Assembly: GCA_026545765.1 (NCBI GenBank)
Contig: CM048842.1
Location: forward strand, 24,404,667 to 24,468,666
DNA length: 64,000 nucleotides
Direction of reading: 5' to 3'
Origin: Plantago major
Taxonomy: Eukaryota; Streptophyta; Magnoliopsida; Lamiales; Plantaginaceae
In this document: piece by piece, positions 22,141 through 34,707 of the stretch
How positions within the stretch are numbered: position 1 is the first letter of the stretch
Layout: every line of letters begins with the position of its first letter
The notes under the pieces: model-generated
What the model was told of the DNA's origin: nothing
The model's database searches: none
Seen by the model: only the letters and a program-made list of their open reading frames with translations
Position numbers and translations under genes: made by a program

Positions 22141-22893
22141 ATGGGAGAGACTATGGGAGATTACTTCAGGTCATTCTATTCTATGCCAAAAGGACCTTGC
22201 ATAAAGCTAGATGAAGAAGCAAATGATTATTAGGTAAAACCGGATTACTACTCAGTTACTACCAAGCTTAATGGGTATGGCGATGCTCGGGAATTCTTGG
22301 CGGCATTTGAAGATGGAGTGTTTATACTCCCAATGGCAAACGAGGAAGTGGTTTACCTTACGAATCAACAACTTTGCGTGAGGATGTTCAATGGAGCATT
22401 GGAAGGAACTGCTAGACAATGGAGTTTTAGTCAACCTGCGGGGTCATTGACTGCGTGGAGTGAGATATCAGACTCTTTCGTTGATTGGATTTCCCCCGGT
22501 TCTGGAAGATGGACTTCCCGTTTCACTACTCCTCCACCAGAGATCCCAGCTGAGTCAGTTGAGCCCAAGAAGAGTTCTGGTGATGAGATAGTTGTAGAGC
22601 TTGAATTGCCATACTCTTCAACGACACCTGAATCTGACTCGTTTACTCTTGAGGCTGATGGAGAGTGCGTAGAGGAGGTATCTGAAGACGAGATTCTTGA
22701 AGATGCTTCACCACCCACTTGCCTAGCTACTACTCAAGTAGCCATCCACGTTCAGGATATGTTCGCCCTACAGAACCACAGTGCGGACTTAGACCAAGGG
22801 AATTTTGATCCAATTCTTCATTTCTACTTTCCCCCTGATTCCCTTAGTTTTATTTTAGTTTTTGATTTTGATTTATTTTATTTTAGTTTGTAG
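22141..22893 (+). pseudogene. Short gag of array unit 1, one in-frame TAG
   Basis: ATG 22141 opens a 250-codon frame ending at 22893, broken only by TAG at 22231, where the other units have TGG. The gag-domain core is LCVRMFNGALEGTARQWSFSQPAGSLTAWSEISDSFVDWI, short for the family. It passes straight into an acidic Ser/Pro-rich tail (PPPEIPAESVEPKKSSGDE...DEILEDASPPTC) and a hydrophobic end. No zinc knuckle, protease or polymerase follows. A splice-acceptor-like TTTCTGTGCAG lies about 30 bp before the ATG. Confidence 0.65.
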
Positions 22894-23486
22894 GGAATCA
22901 TGGAAAACAGGAGAAGAGGAGCTAAGGAGGGCTCCCAAATCGCTGAACTAGGCGGGAAGGATGCAAGGGATTCATTCCCGTTCGATAATGGATAGCAAAG
23001 CTGACACGTCGTTTGAAGACATTTTCAGCTTTCTTTCTTTCTAGCCTATTCGCTGGGGACCATCTCTAGTCTAGGTTTGGGGAGGGAGGTAGCTTTCATG
23101 TACTTAACCATATATGTGCCTGTGTTGTGTCTTTTTATCTTTTTGTGTGTCTTTTTCTCGTTTTCGTGATTTTCTCTTGTGTGTAAGTCTGACTCCCAAG
23201 TCAACTAAACCTGTTTAATGCTCGAGTTTTGATTGATCTCTGATTATTATTAGTTGGCATTTATAAATTCGTTCAACTCATTTCTCCTGTAAATAGAATG
23301 TTTTTCTAATTCTGTAGTCCAAAAAGCCTGTGAGTAAACCTTAGCCGATAAAAAAATATTGTACCGGCACCTGTGTGATTTAATTCGGGAAGTGCAAACT
23401 CCCTTGTTTGCGCCTCATCATTCTCATGTGTACTCTGTGTAAGTTAAGTATGACGAACGGCATGTTTTACATTCTTATTTTCTTAT

Positions 23487-23515
23487 GCCAAACCTATTCC
23501 AAGTATAGGTTTGGC
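23487..23515 (+). other. Hairpin with GGTTTGG motif (array unit 1)
   Basis: Arms GCCAAACCTAT and ATAGGTTTGGC, 11 bp perfect, 7-nt loop. Element B has the equivalent hairpin with a different stem sequence. Confidence 0.6.
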
Positions 23516-23855
23516 GAGGAGGTTTATGTGCACTACTAATATTGATAAAGTCTGCGTTCAGGTTTTTCGTTCTCTCAAAAAAATAAAAAAAAATAAAATA
23601 AGTCTCGGAGTGGATCTATGGTACTAGTTACCACCGTTAATCATGTTGGGCACGTTTCAAATACTACCTACACACCGGCATGGCCCTAAAAGCCATATGT
23701 CCATGAGTGTTGATGGCGTGTACACCAAACCAACACGCACAAAAGTGCGGACTTTCGGTAAAACAGACACTACCAAAAAATCGAGACAGAAAAAATATAT
23801 AAGCATATGGGTCATATATAAGACTGCAAAAAGAGTATGCAAAAAATAAAAAAAA

Positions 23856-23879
23856 AATATATATATATATATATATATT
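23856..23879. repeat. (TA)n microsatellite
   Basis: Alternating TA run in the AT-rich part of the 3' domain; lengths differ between units 1, 2 and 3, and it is reduced in unit 4. Confidence 0.8.
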
Positions 23880-24345
23880 GAAAAAAGAGAGAACGACTGC
23901 CTTTCTTATGAGTCTACTGCTGATTGTTACAGAGCTATGAAAAAGTCCCTTCGGACTTAACTGATTGAGTGCATTGCATGAGGTATTTGAGGCATCTTTG
24001 TGACACAAGTCACCTTCTTTTTCTGCTTATATTCTTGAGTGATTACCCCTACTGGACAATTCCAGGAGTGTGAGAAATTAATTGCATAAGATCCACTTGT
24101 GAGGGACTACCGTTTTAGACTTAAGTTCTATTTACTTTGGAAACTAACTTTTTGGGCATATGCATGTGATTCTGTGAATGTCAGTTTGATTTTAAACCTC
24201 TTGCATTCTTTAGGCTTATTACTTGCAATAGTGATTCGGTAGCTTGGGAGCTAGACTTTGTCTGTGTGTCTTTGTGTTTTTCATTTTTCTAGGATTTTTA
24301 GACAGTCTATTGCTTGAGGACAAGCAAGGTTCGGTTTGGGGAGTT

Positions 24346-25956
24346 TGATAGTTGATTTTACATCGTCTCATTCGGTCTTTTTTACCGTCTTATTTCCATT
24401 CCCAAGTAGAGTTCTTATGTGTTTTATTAGTGTTTTGTTACGTTTTTGTGTTTTTTGTGTTTTGTAGGTGTTTGGTGAAAATGCATTAAAACAAGGGCTA
24501 AATCAGTGCATTTAATGCATTAATGGAAGCATGTAAGTTTATGCACCTGAACGGTTATTGAAAAAGGAGTTGATCGGTCAAAACGGAAGTGGATTCGGAT
24601 TTCGGACGAAGATTTTAGAACCATTTAAGTGAAAGCGCGCGAAATTCGAACTACAATGGAGCAGCTTTGGCATTTTGGCCATAACGTTTGCATATGAACT
24701 CTGATTGACCTGATCTTGGTGTCCACGCGTAGATAAGACCAAGGGATACAACTTTGAAGAAGAAACCATCTCCAGATTCCGACGTTTAGAGGACCAAAAA
24801 GGTAAAAAAAACCGGTGTAGGAGGAAACTGGCGACGCCAGAAGTAAACTGGCGTCCGCCAAAATGTTTCTATAAGGATCGCGATGCCGTTTACTACTAAT
24901 CGGACGCCTGATTTTTTTTTTTTTGGCCCGTTTTTGGCCCAGAACATGATTTTGAGGGTTATTCACTATATGTAACCTATTTTCTTGATCTTTTAGACAT
25001 AACTTCAATATTATTCTTCTGTTCTTTTTGCTTTTCAACCTAGAACCTTTCCAAGGCAATTACCTACGCATTATTGGGGGTAATTGAACCGGTTATTTTG
25101 TAATCCGACAATTGACATTGATTGGGAGATTATCTACATAGCTTTTCGCATCGATTCGTTTCAGTTCTTCAATTCTACATAGGGCTTGTGACAACGAAGG
25201 GTAAATTGTATCAATTCGTTCGAATCTTTGTTTCTTGCTTTAGATTATGTTTGGATCCTATTTGTTACAATATTGATTATGACTTTGCATAATTTGGGTA
25301 GCTAAACACCACAATTATGGGGTGGTGACTGATTCAATGCTTGCTAGCTAGGGTTTATGTGATTCGAAGTGCATCGGAATTTGATTACTCGTGCTTTTTA
25401 GATTAATCGCGTATCTTACTATTACGTTTGATGCGCAATCCGTCAATATCACTGTTAGATTAAGCATTTAATCAATACACCCAAACGTTTTTTGTCTTGC
25501 TTCAATCTAACAGTTAGTTGCAAACAGTAATAGCAGGATTAGCTAGATATATTGTAGCCTAGTGGAATTGACGTCCCCACTAGTGCTATTCGTTTTTCAA
25601 CTCAAGATTGTGACAACTTGCGTAATCTATCCTGTGAATTGTATGGATCCTGCTAGCTAGCTTGTTTCATGTTATCGCTCCATAATTCTCCTTATTCATA
25701 TCTTTGTCGTTTAGATTAATTTGTTTTCTAGTTAGATTGCATAAGTACGTAGATAATATAGAACCAATTCGCTGTCGAAGCAAACAAACTCTTTACTGCT
25801 TTTTTTACTGTAATTACTATTCGTAAACAAGACTCAGCCTAGTTAAGTCCTTCGAGACCGACCTCGGGGTTAACTCCACTACACTACTGGTTTTCGTAGT
25901 GTTGAGGATTAACTCTTGGCTTTTAAACAAATTTAGAACTTTGATTTGACACTCCA
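24346..25956 (+). repeat. Array LTR2
   Basis: 1611 bp. It starts TGATAGTTG (deletion that breaks the terminal dyad) and ends GACACTCCA. The palindrome area (24828-24910) starts as in LTR4 but is garbled after the second site. PBS variant at 25963. Confidence 0.85.
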
Positions 25957-26140
25957 AGTTTTTGGCATCGCTGCCGGGGACTTAACTCCTTTGTTAAGTT
26001 TACGAATTGTAATTTTTCAGTTGTATATATTAGTTAAGTTCATGTTCTTGTTTTCCTTTTTCATTTTGTGTTCTTGTGGATTCTGCTCCATGGATTTGCC
26101 CCTTTGTGCGCAGGGTTTGTTCTTCTGGGAGTGTTCAAAG

Positions 26141-26893
26141 ATGGGAGAGACTATGGGAGATTACTTCAGGTCATTCTATTCTATGCCAAAAGGACCTTGC
26201 ATAAAGCTAGATGAAGAAGCAAAGGATTATTGGGTAAAACCGAAGTACTACTCAGTTACTACCAAGTTTGATGGGTATGGCGATGCTCGGGAATTCTTGG
26301 CGGCATTTGAAGATGGAGTGTTTATACTCCCTAAGGCAAACAAATAAGGGGTTTACCTTACGAATCAACAACTTTGCGTCAGGATGTTCAATGGAGCATT
26401 GGAAGGAACTTCTAGACAATGGAGTTTTAGTCAACCTGCGGGGTCATTGACTGCGTGGAGTGAGATAGCAGACTCTTTCGTTGATTGGATTTCCCCCGGT
26501 TCTGGAAGATGGACTTCCCATTTCACTACTCCTCCACCAGAGATCCCAGATGAGTCAGTTGAGCCCAAGAAGAGTTCTGGTGATGAGATAGTTGTAGAGC
26601 TTGAATTGCCATACTCTTCAACGACACCTGAATCTGACTCGTTTACTCTTGAGGCTGATGGAGAGTGCGTAGAGGAGGTATATGAAGACGAGATTATTGA
26701 AGTTGCTTCACCACCCACTTGCCTAGCTACTACTCAAGTAGCCATCCACGTTCAGGATATGTTCGCCCTACAGAACCACAGTGCGGACTTAGACCAAGGG
26801 AATTTTGATCCAATTCTTCATTTCTACTTTCCCCCTGATTCCCTTAGTTTTATTTTAGTTTTTGATTTTGATTTATTTTATTTTACTTTGTAG
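26141..26893 (+). pseudogene. Short gag of array unit 2, in-frame TAA
   Basis: Same 753-bp frame as unit 1, with W in place of the unit-1 stop but a TAA at 26345, within the altered sequence CAAATAAGG that units 3 and 4 share. The rest, including the gag core MFNGALEGTSRQWSF and the acidic tail, is nearly identical to unit 1. Confidence 0.62.
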
Positions 26894-28338
26894 GGAATCA
26901 TGGAAAACAGGAGAAGAGGAGCTAAGGAGGGCTCCCAAATCGCTGAACTAGGCGGGAAGGATGCAAGGGATTCGTTCCCGTTCGATAATGGATAGCAATG
27001 ACCACGCTTCGTAAGACATTTTCAGCTTTCTTTCTTTCTAGCCTATTCGCTTGGGACCATCTCTAGTCTAGGTTTGGGGAGGGAGGTAGCTTTCATGTAC
27101 TTAACCATATATGTGCCTGTGTTGTGTCTTTTTATCTTTTTGTGTGTCTTTTTCTCGTTTTCGTGATTTTCTCTTGTGTGTAAGTCTGACTCCCAAGTCA
27201 ACTAAACCTGTTTAATGCTTGAGTTTTGATTGATCTCTGATTATTATTAGTTGGCATTTATAAATTCGTTCAACTCATTTCTCCTGTAAATAGAATGTTT
27301 TTCTAATTCTGTAGTCCAAAAAGCCTGTGAGTAAACCTTAGCCGATAAAAAAATATTGTACCGGCACCTGTGTGATTTAATTCGGGAAGTGCAAACTCCC
27401 TTGTTTCCGCCTCATCATTCTCATGTGTACTCTGTGTAAGTTAAGTATGACGAACGGCATGTTTTACATTCTTATTTTCTTATGCCAAACCTATTCCAAG
27501 TATAGGTTTGGCGAGGAGGTTTATGTGCACTACTAATATTGATAAAGACTGCGTTAAGGTTTTTCGTTCTCTCAAAAAAATAAAAAAAAATAAAATAAGT
27601 CTCGGAGTGGATCTATGGTACTAGTTACCACCGTTAATCATGTTGGGCACGTTTCAAATACTACCTACACACCGGCATGGCCCTAAAAGCCATATGTCCA
27701 TGAGTGTTGATGGCGTGTACACCAAACCAACACGCATAAAAGTGGACTTTCGAAAATGTACACTACCAAAAAATCGAGACAGAAAAAATATATAAGCATA
27801 TGGGTCATATATAAGACTGCAAAAAGAGTATGCAAAAAATAAAAAATATATATATATATATATATATATATTGAAAAAAGAGAGAACGACTGCCTTTCTT
27901 ATGAGTCTACTGCTGATTGTTACAGAGCTATGAAAAAGTCCCTTCGGACTTAACTGATTGAGTGCATTGCATGAGGTATTTGTGGCATCTTTGTGACACA
28001 AGTCACCTTCTTTTTCTGCTTATATTCTTGAGTGATTACCCCTACTGGACACTTCCAGGAGTGTGAGAAATTAATTGCATAAGATCCACTTGTGAGGGAC
28101 TACCGTTTTAGACTTAAGTTCTATTTACTTTGGAAACTAACTTTTTGGGCTTATGCATGTGATTCTGTGAATGTCAGTTTGATTTTAAACCTCTTGCATT
28201 CTTTAGGCTTATTACTTGCAATAGTGATTCGGTAGCTTGGGAGCTAGACTTTGTCTGTGTGTCTTTGTGTTTTTCATTTTTCTAGGATTTTTAGACAGTC
28301 TATTGCTTGAGGACAAGCAAGGTTCGGTTTGGGGAGTT

Positions 28339-29946
28339 TGATAGTCGATTTTACATCGTCTCATTTGGTCTTTTTTATCGTCTTATTTCCATTCCCAAGT
28401 AGAGTTCTTATGTGTTTTATTAGTGTTTTGTTACGTTTTTTGTGTTTTTTGTGTTTTTTAGGTGTTTGGTGAAAATGCATTAAAACAAGGGCTAAACCAG
28501 TGCATTTAATGCATTAATGGAAGCATGTAAGTTTATGCACCTGAACGGTTATTGAAAAAGGAGTTGATCGGTCGAAACGGAAGTGGATTCGGAGTTCGGA
28601 CGAAGATTTTAGAACCATTTAAGTGAAAGCGCGCGAAATTCGAACTACAATGGAGCAGCTTTGGCATTTTGGCCATAACGTTTGGATATGAACTCCGATT
28701 GACCTGATCTTGGTGTCCACGCGTAGATAAGACCAAGGGATACAACTTTGAAGAAGAAACCATCTCCAGATTCCGACGTTTAGTGGACCAAAAAGGTAAA
28801 AAAAACCGGTGTAGGAGGAAACTGGCGACGCTGTAAATCGCGCGTGTAATGTTTTATAAGTGATTGGCGATGATTTACTAATCACGACGCCAGTTGCCTT
28901 TTTGGGCCTTTTTTGGCCCGTTTTTGGCCCAGAACATGATTTTGAGGGTTTTTCACTATATGTAACCTATTTTCTTGATCTTTTAGACATAACTTCAATA
29001 TTATTCTTCTGTTCTTTTTGCTTTTCAACCTAGAACCTTTCCAAGGCAATTACCTACGCATTATTGGGGGTAATTGAACCGGTTATTTTGTAATCCGACA
29101 ATTGACATTGATTGGGAGATTATCTACATAGCTTTTCGCATCGATTCGTTTCAGTTCTTCAATTCTACATAGGGCTTGTGACAACGAAGGGTAAATTGTA
29201 TCAATTCGTTCGAATCTTTGTTTCTTGCTTTAGATTATGTTTGGATCCTATTTGTAACAATATTGATTATGACTTTGCATAATTTGGGTAGCTAAACACC
29301 ACAATTATGGGGTGGTGACTGATTCAATGCTTGCTAGCTAGGGTTTATGTGATTCGAAGTGCATCGGGATTTGATTACTTGTGCTTTTTAGATTAATCGC
29401 GTATCTTACTATTACGTTTGATGCGCAATCCGTCAATATCACTGTTAGATTAAGCATTTAATCAATACACCCAAACGTTTTTTGTCTTGCTTCAATCTAA
29501 CAGTTAGTTGCAAACAGTAATAGTAGGATTAGCTAGATATATTGTAGCCTAGTGGAATTGACGTCCCCACTAGTGCTATTCGTTTTTCAACTCAAGATTG
29601 TGACAACTTGCGTAATCTATCCTGTGAATTGTATGGATCCTGCTAGCTAGCTTGTTTCATGTTATCACTCCATAATTCTCCTTATTCATATCTTTGTCGT
29701 TTAGATTAATTTGTTTTCTAGTTAGATTGCATAAGTACGTAGATAATATAGAACCAATTCGCTGTCGAAGCAAACAAACTCTTTACTGCTTTTTTTACTG
29801 TAATTACTATTCGTAAACAAGACTCAGCCTAGTTAAGTCCTTCGAGACCGACCTCGGGGTTAACTCCACTACACTACTGGTTTTCGTAGTGTTGAGGATT
29901 AACTCTTGGCTTTTAAACAAATTTAGAACTTTGATTTGACACTCCA
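28339..29946 (+). repeat. Array LTR3
   Basis: 1608 bp, starting TGATAGTCG. Only remnants of the palindromes remain (28820-28893), with odd substitutions. PBS variant GGCATCGTTGCC at 29953. Confidence 0.85.
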
Positions 29947-30130
29947 AGTTTTTGGCATCGTTGCCGGGGACTTAACTCCTTTGTTAAGTTTACGAATCGT
30001 AATTTTTCAGTTGTATATATTAGTTAAGTTCATGTTCTTGTTTTCCTTTTTCATTTTGTGTTCTTGTGGATTCTGCTCCATGGATTTGCCCCTTTGTGCA
30101 CAGGGTTTGTCCTTCTGGGAGTGTTCAAAG

Positions 30131-30823
30131 ATGGGAGAGACTATGGGAGATTACTTCAGGTCATTCTATTCTATGCCAAAAGGACCTTGCATAAAGCTAG
30201 ATGAAGAAGCAAAGGATTATTGGGTAAAACCGAAGTACTACTCAGTTACTACCAAGTTTGATGGGTATGGCGATGCTCGGGAATTCTTGGCGGCATTTGA
30301 AGATGGAGTGTTTATACTCCCTAAGGCAAACAAATAAGGGGTTTACCTTACGAATCAACAACTTTATGTAAGGATGTTCAATGGAGCATTGGAAGGAACT
30401 TCTAGACAATGGAGTTTTAGTCAACTCATGGGTCATTGGAAGCGTGGAGTGAGATAGCACTCTTTCGTTGATCGATTTCCCAGTGCTCGAAGATGGACTT
30501 CCCATTTCACTACTCCTCCACCAGAGATCCCAGATGAGTCAGTTGAGCCCAAGAAGAGTTCTGGTGATGAGATAGTTGTAGAGCTTGAATTGCCATACTC
30601 TTCAACGACACGAATCGACTCGTTTACTCTTGAGGCGGATGGACAGTGCGTAGAGGAGGTATCTGAAGACGAGATTATTGAAGTTGCTTCACCACCCACT
30701 TGCCTAGCTACTACTCAAGTAGCCATCCACGTTCAGGATATGTTCGCCTCTGTAACCACGGCGGACTTAGACCAAGGGAATTTTGATCCAATTCTTCATT
30801 TCTACTTTCCCCGATTCCCTTAG
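30131..30823 (+). pseudogene. Short gag of array unit 3, stop plus many small indels
   Basis: Homologous to units 1 and 2. It carries the shared TAA (30335) and then a dense series of small substitutions and indels from about 30424 to 30985 that no other unit has, for example CACGAATCGACTCG for CACCTGAATCTGACTCG. Reading frames are broken several times. The density looks more like a sequence-consensus problem than normal decay. Confidence 0.55.
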
Positions 30824-32290
30824 TTTAATTTTAGTTTTGATTTTGATTTATTTTATTTTAGTTTGTAGGGAATCATGGAAAATGTGAGAAGAGGAGCTAA
30901 GGAGGGCTCCCAAATCACGAACTAGCGGGAAGGATGCAAGGGATTCGTTCTGTTCGATAATGGATAGCAATGACGTTTTCAAGACATTTTCACTTTCTTT
31001 CTAGCCTATTCACCGGGACCATCTCTAGTCTAGGTTTGGGGAGGAGGTAGCTTTCATGTACTTAACCATATGTGTGTTGTGTCTTTTTATCTTTTTGTGT
31101 GTCTTTTTCTCGTTTTCGTGATTTTCTCTTGTGTGTAAGTCTGACTCCCAAGTCAACTAAACCTGTTTAATGCTTGAGTTTTGATTGATCTCTGATTATT
31201 ATTAGTTGGCATTTATAAATTCGTTCAACTCATTTCTCCTGTAAATAGAATGTTTTTCTAATTCTGTAGTCCAAAAAGCCTGTGAGTAAACCTTAGCCGA
31301 TAAAAAAATATTGTACCGGCACCTGTGTGATTTAATTCGGGAAGTGCAAACTCCCTTGTTTGCGCCTCATCATTCTCATGTGTACTCTGTGTAAGTTAAG
31401 TATGACGAACGGCATGTTTTACATTCTTATTTTCTTATGCCAAACCTATTCCAAGTATAGGTTTGGCGAGGAGGTTTATGTGCACTACTAATATTGATAA
31501 AGACTGCGTTAAGGTTTTTCGTTCTCTCAAAAAAATAAAAAAAATAAAATAAGTCTCGGAGTGGATCTATGGTACTAGTTACCACCGTTAATCATGTTGG
31601 GCACGTTTCAAATACTACCTACACACCGGCATGGCCCTAAAAGCCATATGTCCATGAGTGTTGATGGCGTGTACACCAAACCAACACGCACAAAAGTGCG
31701 GACTTTCGGTAAAACAGACACTACCAAAAAATTGAGACAGAAAAAATATATAAGCATATGGGTCATATATAAGACTGCAAAAAGAGTATGCAAAAAATAA
31801 AAAATATATATATATATATATATTGAAAAAAGAGAGAACGACTGCCTTTCTTATGAGTCTACTGCTGATTGTTACAGAGCTATGAAAAAGTCCCTTCGGA
31901 CTTAACTGATTGAGTGCATTGCATGAGGTATTTGAGGCATCTTTGTGACACAAGTCACCTTCTTTTTCTGCTTATATTCTTGAGTGATTACCCCTACTGG
32001 ACAATTCCAGGAGTGTGAGAAATTAATTGCATAAGATCCACTTGTGAGGGACTACCGTTTTAGACTTAAGTTCTATTTACTTTGGAAACTAACTTTTTGG
32101 TCTTATGCATGTGATTCTGTGAATGTCAGTTTGATTTTAAACCTCTTGCATTCTTTAGGCTTATTAATTGCAATAGTGATTCGGTAGCTTGGGAGCTAGA
32201 CTTTGTCTGTGTGTCTTTGTGTTTTTCATTTTTCTAGGATTTTTAGACAGTCTATTGCTTGAGGACAAGCAAGGTTCGGTTTGGGGAGTT

Positions 32291-33906
32291 TGATAGTCGA
32301 TTTTACATCGTCTCATTTGGTCTTTTTTACCGTCTTATTTCCATTCCCAAGTAGAGTTCTTATGTGTTTTATTAGTGTTTTGTTACGTTTTTGTGTTTTT
32401 TGTGTTTTGTAGGTGTTTGGTGAAAATGGATTAAAACAAGGGCTAAACCAGTGCATTTAATGCATTAATGGAAGCATGTAAGTTTATGCACCTGAACGGT
32501 TATTGAAAAAGGAGTTGATCGGTCGAAACGGAAGTGGATTCGGAGTTCGGACGAAGATTTTAGAACCATTTAAGTGAAAGCGCGCGAAATTCGAACTACA
32601 ATGGAGCAGCTTTGGCATTTTGGCCATAACGTTTGCATATGAACTCCGATTGACCTGATCTTGGTTTCCACGCGTAGATAAGACCAAGGGATACAACTTT
32701 GAAGAAGAAACCATCTCCAGATTCCGACGTTTAGAGGACCAAAAAGGTAAAAAAAACCGGTGTAGGAGGAAACTGGCGACGCCAGAAGTAAACTGGCGTC
32801 TGCCAGAATGTTTCTATAAGTGACTGGCGATGCCAGTTTACTAACTGGCGACGCCAGTTGCCTTTTTGGGCCTTTTTTGGCCCGTTTTTGGCCCAGAACA
32901 TGATTTTGAGGGTTTTTCACTATATGTAACCTATTTTCTTGATCTTTTAGACATAACTTCAATATTATTCTTCTGTTCTTTTTGCTTTTCAACCTAGAAC
33001 CTTTCCAAGGCAATTACCTACGCATTATTGGGGGTAATTGAACCGGTTATTTTGTAATCCGACAATTGACATTGATTGGGAGATTATCTACATAGCTTTT
33101 CGCATCGATTCGTTTCAGTTCTTCAATTCTACATAGGGCTTGTGACAACGAAGGGTAAATTGTATCAATTCGTTCGAATCTTTGTTTCTTGCTTTAGATT
33201 ATGTTTGGATCCTATTTGTTACAATATTGATTATGACTTTGCATAATTTGGGTAGCTAAACACCACAATTATGGGGTGGTGACTGATTCAATGCTTGCTA
33301 GCTAGGGTTTATGTGATTCGAAGTGCATCGGGATTTGACTACTTGTGCTTTTTAGATTAATCGCGTATCTTACTATTACGTTTGATGCGCAATCCGTCAA
33401 TATCACTGTTAGATTAAGCATTTAATCAATACACCCAAACGTTTTTTGTCTTGCTTCAATCTAACAGTTAGTTGCAAACAGTAATAGTAGGATTAGCTAG
33501 ATATATTGTAGCCTAGTGGAATTGACGTCCCCACTAGTGCTATTCGTTTTTCAACTCAAGATTGTGACAACTTGCGTAATCTATCCTGTGAATTGTATGG
33601 ATCCTGCTAGCTAGCTTGTTTCATGTTATCGCTCCATAATTCTCCTTATTCATATCTTTGTCGTTTAGATTAATTTGTTTTCTAGTTAGATTGCATAAGT
33701 ACGTAGATAATATAGAACCAATTCGCTGTCGAAGCAAACAAACTCTTATCGCTTTTATCAGAATTACTATTCGTAAACAAGACTCAGCCTAGTTAAGTCC
33801 TTCGAGACCGACCTCGGGGTTAACTCCACTACACTACTGGTTTTCGTAGTGTTGAGGATTAACTCTTGGCTTTTAAACAAATTTAGAACTTTGATTTGAC
33901 ACTCCA
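32291..33906 (+). repeat. Array LTR4, with full palindrome quartet
   Basis: 1616 bp, starting TGATAGTCG. It keeps all four CTGGCG palindromes (32773-32857). A TATA-like CTATATGTA lies near 32927, about 70 bp after the quartet. Confidence 0.86.
32773..32857. promoter_or_regulatory. Palindrome quartet, CTGGCGNCGCCAG type (LTR4)
   Basis: CTGGCGACGCCAG (32773), CTGGCGTCTGCCAG (32793), CTGGCGATGCCAG (32824), CTGGCGACGCCAG (32845). Centre spacings are 20.5, 30.5 and 21 bp, close to 2, 3 and 2 helical turns. LTR5 has the same spacings. Confidence 0.72.
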
Positions 33907-34090
33907 AGTTTTTGGCATCGCTGCCGGGGACTTAACTCCTTTGTTAAGTTTACGAATCGTAATTTTTCAGTTGTATATATTAGTTAAGTTCATGTTCTTG
34001 TTTTCCTTTTTCATTTTGTGTTCTTGTGGATTCTGCTCCATGGATTTGCCCCTTTGTGCGCAGGGTTTGTCCTTCTGGGAGTGTTCAAAG

Positions 34091-34707
34091 ATGGGAGAGA
34101 CTATGGGAGATTACTTCAGGTCATTCTATTCTATGCCAAAAGGACCTTGCATAAAGCTAGATGAAGAAGCAAAGGATTATTGGGTAAAACCGAAGTACTA
34201 CTCAGTTACTACCAAGTTTGATGGGTATGGCGATGCTCGGGAATTCTTGGCGGCATTTGAAGATGGAGTGTTTATACTCCCTAAGGCAAACAAATAAGGG
34301 GTTTACCTTACGAATCAACAACTTTGCGTAAGGATGTTCAATGGAGCATTGGAAGGAACTTCTAGACAATGGAGTTTTAGTCAACCTGCGGGGTCATTGA
34401 CTGCGTGGAGTGAGATAGCAGACTCTTTCGTTGATTGGATTTCCCGTTACGAAGATGGACTTCCCATTTCACTACTCCTCCACCAGAGATCCCAGCTGAG
34501 TCAGTTGAGCCCAAGAAGAGTTCTGGTGATGAGATAGTTGTAGAGCTTGAATTGCCATACTCTTCAACGACACCTGAATCTGACTCGTTTACTCTTGAGG
34601 CTGATGGAGAGTGCGTAGAGGAGGTATATGAAGACGAGATTATTGAAGTTGCTTCACCACCCACTTGCCTAGCTGAGCCATCCACGTTCAGGATATGTTC
34701 GCCCTAG
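34091..34707 (+). pseudogene. Short gag of array unit 4, stop and frameshift
   Basis: It shares the TAA (34295) with units 2 and 3. A local rearrangement near 34440 (TTTCCCGTTACGAAGATGG) shifts the frame, and a short deletion near 34672 removes the ACTACTCAAGTA segment. Downstream 3' non-coding sequence is more diverged than in units 1-3 and is interrupted at 36052 by a Mutator-like element. Confidence 0.6.

Larger units (their letters stand above)
22894..24345 (+). other. Conserved 3' non-coding domain of the array (unit 1 copy)
   Basis: No gene, but long blocks are shared with the 3' region of element B (14100-15755): TTGTACCGG..TGTGTGATT, AGTATGACGAACG, the hairpin with GGTTTGG (23487-23515), CAAATACTACCTA, GTTGATGGCGTGTAC..CAC, the CGCAC/AAAA/GTGCG hairpin (23736-23749), GTGAGGGACT..CTATTTACTT, and the final TCGGTTTGGGGAGTT polypurine tract before LTR2. 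Repeated in units 2-4. Confidence 0.6.

Noticed and set aside
23643..24008. Open frames of 60-115 codons on both strands of the array's 3' domain (also at 27654, 31594 and 31608).
   Set aside because: They overlap each other on opposite strands, run through microsatellite and A-rich DNA, and show no family features. Only the short VDGVY..TKV block is conserved, and it is reported as a finding.
25946..26140. N-terminal extension of the unit 2 gag frame (also in units 3 and 4) rich in Leu/Phe.
   Set aside because: It exists only because of the changed PBS in those units; it reads through the PBS and leader, and unit 1 lacks it.
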